A stretch of 9,014 nucleotides of DNA from JAFDVN01 sp035758545 (GTDB lineage Bacteria; Acidobacteriota; Holophagae; Holophagales; Holophagaceae). Below, one piece after another: positions 6,622 through 9,014 of the stretch (position 1 is its first letter; every line of letters begins with the position of its first letter). The notes beneath the pieces were generated by a model that was not told the origin of the DNA, did no database searches, and was given only the letters and a program-made list of their open reading frames with translations. Made by a program: the position numbers and the translations under genes. The stretch is taken from assembly GCA_035758545.1 (NCBI GenBank), contig DASTWQ010000053.1, positions 1 through 9,014 of the forward strand, given 5' to 3'.

Positions 6622-7380
6622 TCAATAGACTCGGAAGGTGAGGCGGATCGGGAATCGGGTCCGCATCGGATGCCCGGCTTGTTGAACCGGAGAGAACTGC
6701 CAGGCCAGAAGCCAGGTCCCCACCCTTTCAGCCATGGGAGAGGGCGCCTGGGCCAAACGCACGGATTCCGGCCTTCCGTCCTCGTCAGCCATGACCTCGA
6801 AACGGTAGGTGCCCAAGGGTTGGGCCTTGGGCAGGGTCGGCTTTTCGCGTACACCGACCTGGGAGAAGGGAAGATCCATCACCTGTCCGCCGGGCTCCAG
6901 AAACGGCTTGTGAATCGTCTCCAGGTCCGGCATCGGATCTGCGGAGAGGACTCGAGCGGAGACCAGCAGCTTGAAACTCTCCCGCACCAGGGCATCCGCC
7001 AGGGCCCCATTGAGGTGCGCCGTGTCGAGGGCGAGGATCCTCAGGTCGGAGGAACCCGGCGGAGCAGCGGAAGCCCGCCCCGCCTTGAGGTTCATGAGGC
7101 TCAGGTGGCCGGTGGAGTCGAGGCTTCCGTAAGGCGTGCGACTGGAGTTCAATTCGATCTGGAGGACCCAGCCATCCCCATCTGGAGCGGGCGATGGGAG
7201 GTGCTGATCCGCGGTGAAACGCCCGAGCGCGGATTCGAGCTGACCAAGATCCAGGGTCGCCCCGCCTTCGGCTGGCGGGGCGGCGTGAAGGAGGACCTTC
7301 ACGGCGGGCCGGCCGGCGGGAGCCTGCGCCTGCAGGAGGACCGGGAACAGGCCGGCGGAGAGATAAGCTCGGGGGATCAT
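6622..7380 (-). CDS. Exported protein with a TonB-C-terminus-like domain
   Basis: A 252-residue protein. Residues 1-20 (MIPRAYLSAGLFPVLLQAQA) look like a signal peptide. The middle (about 25-185) is not recognised. Residues about 191-252 match the pattern of the TonB C-terminal fold: TYRFEVMADEDGRPESVRL, then AERVGTWLLAWQFSPVQQAGHPMRTRFPIRLTFRV, where the W.F.P...G.P.......F spacing is typical. Unlike true energy transducers it has no evident N-terminal anchor kept after cleavage and no long proline-rich spacer, so I infer a periplasmic or secreted protein that borrows the fold rather than a working TonB. It is the middle gene of the operon, in frame with the preceding PPDK regulator and separated from it by two tandem TAG stops and three codons. 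Base composition is clearly lower in G+C than the neighbours (36 of 60 at 6901-6960, against 44 of 60 at 7921-7980). No proper ribosome binding site is evident (GGAG only 2 nt from the ATG). Confidence 0.7.
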   Translation of the reverse strand: MIPRAYLSAGLFPVLLQAQAPAGRPAVKVLLHAAPPAEGGATLDLGQLESALGRFTADQHLPSPAPDGDGWVLQIELNSSRTPYGSLDSTGHLSLMNLKAGRASAAPPGSSDLRILALDTAHLNGALADALVRESFKLLVSARVLSADPMPDLETIHKPFLEPGGQVMDLPFSQVGVREKPTLPKAQPLGTYRFEVMADEDGRPESVRLAQAPSPMAERVGTWLLAWQFSPVQQAGHPMRTRFPIRLTFRVY

Positions 7381-7392
7381 GGCTCCAGCCTA

Positions 7393-8217
7393 CTACCCCA
7401 CCCGCTCCTTCCCGAACACGCGGTCCAGCACGAGGCCGGCGGTCTCCTCGATGCTCCTTCCGGTGACGTCGAGGATGGGCCAGCGGCGGTGGGCCTTGAA
7501 GACGCCGTCGGCGTAGGCCATCTCCTCGAGGATGTGGGCCATGTCGGTGTAGCGGTCCGCCTGGCCGGCGCCGCCCATGCGCTTCATGCGGTGCAGGCGG
7601 ATCTCCTGGAGCCGCTCGGGCTGGATGGTGAGGCCCACGATGCGGCCCTGGGGGATGGTCTCCACCGCAGGCGGCAGGGGCACGCCGGGCACCAGGGGGA
7701 TGTTCATGACCTTGTGGCCCTCCATGGCCAGGTACATGGAGAGGGGGGTCTTGCTGGTGCGGCTCAGGCCCACGAGGACAATATCGGCCTCGGTGATGCC
7801 CGTCGGATCCTGGCCGTCGTCGTACTTCAGGGCGAACTCGATGGCCTCGATGCGGCGGAAGTACTTGTCGTCCACCGAGTGGAAGAGGCCGGGGCGCTCC
7901 TCGGGTTGCTCCTTCAGGAAGCCCGCCAGGGTGTCCAGCAGGCTGCCGAAGAGGTCCACCTGGACGATGCCCTCGGCCCGGCAGCGCTCCTCCAGGTAGG
8001 CGCGCAGCTCCTTCGACACCGTGGTGTGGACGAGCACCGCGCCCTTCTCCCGGGCCATCTCCAGCACCCGCTCCATCTCCTCCCGGTCCCGCACGTTCTG
8101 GAAGCGCCGGAGCACCAGGTTCTCGCCGGCGGCGAACTGGGTGAGCGCCGCCTGCACCATCCGGTGCGCGGTCTCGCCGCTACCGCCGCTGACGATGTAG
8201 AGGGGATGGCGGTCCAT
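7393..8217 (-). CDS. Pyruvate, phosphate dikinase / PEP synthase regulatory protein (PSRP, DUF299)
   Basis: A 274-residue bifunctional regulator, the normal family length (E. coli PpsR is about 277). Members inactivate pyruvate phosphate dikinase or PEP synthase by ADP-dependent phosphorylation of an active-site threonine, and reactivate it by phosphate-dependent dephosphorylation that releases pyrophosphate. They thereby control the pyruvate/PEP step. Signatures: N-terminal YIVSGGSGETA (7-17), HSVDDKYFRRIEAIEFALKY (113-132), the P-loop VGLSRTSKTPLSMYLA (149-164), NIPLVPGVPLP (172-182) and the C-terminal DVTGRSIEETA (250-260). It is cytosolic. The partner dikinase is not in this window, so I cannot say whether PPDK or PEP synthase is the target. 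It is the first gene of a minus-strand operon. The ATG at 8217 has no Shine-Dalgarno site but lies 6 nt from a TAGGCT element within a large dyad, so its mRNA may be leaderless. Confidence 0.96.
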   Translation of the reverse strand: MDRHPLYIVSGGSGETAHRMVQAALTQFAAGENLVLRRFQNVRDREEMERVLEMAREKGAVLVHTTVSKELRAYLEERCRAEGIVQVDLFGSLLDTLAGFLKEQPEERPGLFHSVDDKYFRRIEAIEFALKYDDGQDPTGITEADIVLVGLSRTSKTPLSMYLAMEGHKVMNIPLVPGVPLPPAVETIPQGRIVGLTIQPERLQEIRLHRMKRMGGAGQADRYTDMAHILEEMAYADGVFKAHRRWPILDVTGRSIEETAGLVLDRVFGKERVG

Positions 8218-8223
8218 GGGACC

Positions 8224-8229
8224 AGCCTA
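8224..8229 (-). promoter_or_regulatory. Candidate -10 box of the PPDK regulator operon (leaderless type)
   Basis: TAGGCT on the minus strand, followed by 6 nt (GGTCCC) and the ATG at 8217. A TANNNT box at this distance places the transcription start on or next to the start codon. No -35 box is recognised. Confidence 0.4.
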
Positions 8230-8240
8230 GCGCGCTCCGC

Positions 8241-8246
8241 TACGCT
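8241..8246 (+). promoter_or_regulatory. Candidate -10 box of the histidine kinase gene (leaderless type)
   Basis: TACGCT on the plus strand, followed by 6 nt (GGTGCG) and the GTG at 8253. It mirrors the minus-strand element at 8224-8229, and no Shine-Dalgarno site precedes the GTG. Confidence 0.4.
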
Positions 8247-8252
8247 GGTGCG

Positions 8253-9014
8253 GTGCATCCCCTGAAGCCCCTGGACCCCCATACGGCCTCCACCGTCGCG
8301 ATCCTGATCCCGGTGGGCATCGTCCTGCTCGGCCTGGCGATCCTGCTGGTGCGCTGGGCGCGGATCCGCCGGCGGGTGCCCCAGGATCCCGAGGCCCTGC
8401 TGCTGGGGGCCGTGGGCCAGAGCCTGCGGGAGCGGGGGGAGCTGGCGGCGGTCCTCGGCGAGCTGCGCACGGTCCATGAGCGGCTGCTGGACGCGCTGCC
8501 CTTCGGCCTGCTCTGGGTGGACCAGCGCCAGAAGGTCTCCGCCCTGAACCGGGCGGGCCAGGCCCTGCTGGGCGTCACCCGGGGCGTCGTGGGCCTGGAC
8601 GCGGCCTTCGTGCTGGAGCCCTTCCCCTGGCTGGTGGAGGCCCTCGCCCTGCCGCCGGGGCCGCCCACCCGGGCCCGGGGCGGGGGCCGCACCTGGCGCC
8701 TGCGGCGCATCGAGGCGCCGGACAACATCGGGGCCCTCCTCAGCTTCGAGGACATCACCGAGGCGGAGGCCGAGGAGCGCCGCCGCCAGCTCCGGGAGCG
8801 CTTCGCCGAGCTGGGGGAGATGACCGCCGGCGTGGCCCACCAGCTCAAGAACGGCCTCGCGGTGCTGCGGGGCCACGGCCAGCTGCTGCAGCGGGCCGGG
8901 CGCCCGGAGGCGGAGCCTCTGCTGGCGGAGACCGAGGACCTGCTGCGGGTGGTCCAGCGCTTCCTGGAGTGGGCCCGTCCCCTGGAGCCGCGGCTGGAGA
9001 CCGTGAAGCTGGAG
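8253..9014 (+). CDS. Membrane-bound PAS sensor histidine kinase (3' end outside window)
   Basis: A GTG-initiated frame runs open to the window end (254 codons). Residues about 13-34 (STVAILIPVGIVLLGLAILL) form one membrane segment, followed by the basic stretch RWARIRRR. A coiled or linker region (50-80) leads to a PAS-like domain (about 78-170: LLDALPFGLLWVDQRQKV, then NRAGQALLGV, ending LLSFEDITE). A helical linker (171-186) connects to a HisKA dimerisation domain (GEMTAGVAHQLKNGLAVLRG, 188-207), with His196 as the presumed phosphorylation site. The HATPase domain lies beyond base 9014. The residue after the histidine is Gln197 instead of the usual Glu/Asp, and Asn200 is followed by Gly rather than Pro. 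GTG 8253 is chosen because it keeps the whole membrane segment and no ATG occurs in frame before residue 190. It is divergent from the PPDK regulator and the two share a 35-nt spacer. The partner response regulator is not visible. Confidence 0.88.
   Translation, partial: MHPLKPLDPHTASTVAILIPVGIVLLGLAILLVRWARIRRRVPQDPEALLLGAVGQSLRERGELAAVLGELRTVHERLLDALPFGLLWVDQRQKVSALNRAGQALLGVTRGVVGLDAAFVLEPFPWLVEALALPPGPPTRARGGGRTWRLRRIEAPDNIGALLSFEDITEAEAEERRRQLRERFAELGEMTAGVAHQLKNGLAVLRGHGQLLQRAGRPEAEPLLAETEDLLRVVQRFLEWARPLEPRLETVKLE

Larger units (their letters stand above)
8221..8249. promoter_or_regulatory. Large dyad between divergent start codons (shared promoter/operator region)
   Basis: The left arm ACCAGCCTAGCG (8221-8232) and right arm CGCTACGCTGGT (8238-8249) are inverted repeats matching at 11 of 12 positions around the 5-nt centre CGCTC. 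The dyad nearly fills the 35-nt spacer between the PPDK regulator (start 8217, minus) and the histidine kinase (start 8253, plus), and it is centred exactly between them. It could be an operator for a dimeric regulator or the by-product of two mirror-image promoters. No T-run follows either arm, so it does not look like a terminator. Confidence 0.6.

Noticed and set aside
8221..8249. The 12-bp dyad as a bidirectional intrinsic terminator
   Set aside because: It lies between two start codons, not stops, and no T-tract follows on either strand.
6202..8265. 687-codon plus-strand frame running opposite the whole three-gene operon
   Set aside because: It crosses three genes with recognised minus-strand products and both intergenic gaps, and its translation is His/Gln/Gly/Leu-rich without domains.
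7914..8876. 320-codon minus-strand frame over the histidine kinase region and part of the PPDK regulator
   Set aside because: The plus-strand frame from GTG 8253 has a membrane segment, PAS and H-box; the antisense translation is low complexity.
1..9014. Defence island, biosynthetic cluster, prophage or other multi-gene novel system
   Set aside because: Recognised genes are metabolic, redox, envelope or signalling proteins in independent small operons on alternating strands; no nuclease, toxin-antitoxin pair, transposase, integrase, repeat array or assembly-line enzyme is seen.

Overview
The window reads as ordinary, tightly packed chromosomal DNA from a GC-rich bacterium (about 70% G+C by eye, with G or C in most third codon positions). 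Gene content points to Acidobacteriota, most likely the Geothrix/Holophaga side: an atypical histidine kinase, a pyruvate phosphate dikinase regulatory protein, an exported TonB-C-terminus-like protein, a COG2509 flavoprotein and a TIGR01777 epimerase paired with an SRPBCC protein. That placement is inferred from family resemblance and composition, because no rRNA or marker gene is present. I see no transposase, integrase, tRNA, rRNA, CRISPR array or phage gene.

Layout: bases 3-251 (+) hold the C-terminal end of a protein that starts outside the window. Bases 254-1620 (-) are a two-gene operon, a TIGR01777 SDR epimerase followed by an SRPBCC protein, with a 4-nt start/stop overlap. Across a 74-nt divergent spacer, 1695-3428 (+) encodes an exported DUF255/thioredoxin-like protein. 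It meets an exported HExxH putative metallopeptidase (3425-4453, -) tail to tail, both stops lying in one CTAG. After another 74-nt divergent spacer comes a COG2509 FAD-dependent dehydrogenase (4528-6168, +). Three close-set minus-strand genes follow in transcription order: PPDK/PEP synthase regulatory protein (7393-8217), exported TonB-C-terminus-like protein (6622-7380) and GNAT acetyltransferase (6178-6609), with 12-nt gaps. The last gene, on the plus strand from a GTG at 8253, is a membrane-bound PAS-type sensor histidine kinase cut off by the window end.

There is no stretch without a gene longer than 74 nt. The genes do not form one pathway. The firm functional links are the SDR/SRPBCC pair, whose domains I recall as fused in some proteins, and the probable cotranscription of the PPDK-regulator operon. 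I found no convincing undescribed multi-gene system. The most striking non-coding signal is a nearly perfect 12-bp dyad at 8221-8249 filling the spacer between the PPDK regulator and the histidine kinase. Each start codon there sits exactly 6 nt from a TANNNT element placed symmetrically, which suggests back-to-back leaderless promoters and/or an operator. A smaller perfect dyad lies at 4459-4475 in the other tight divergent spacer.
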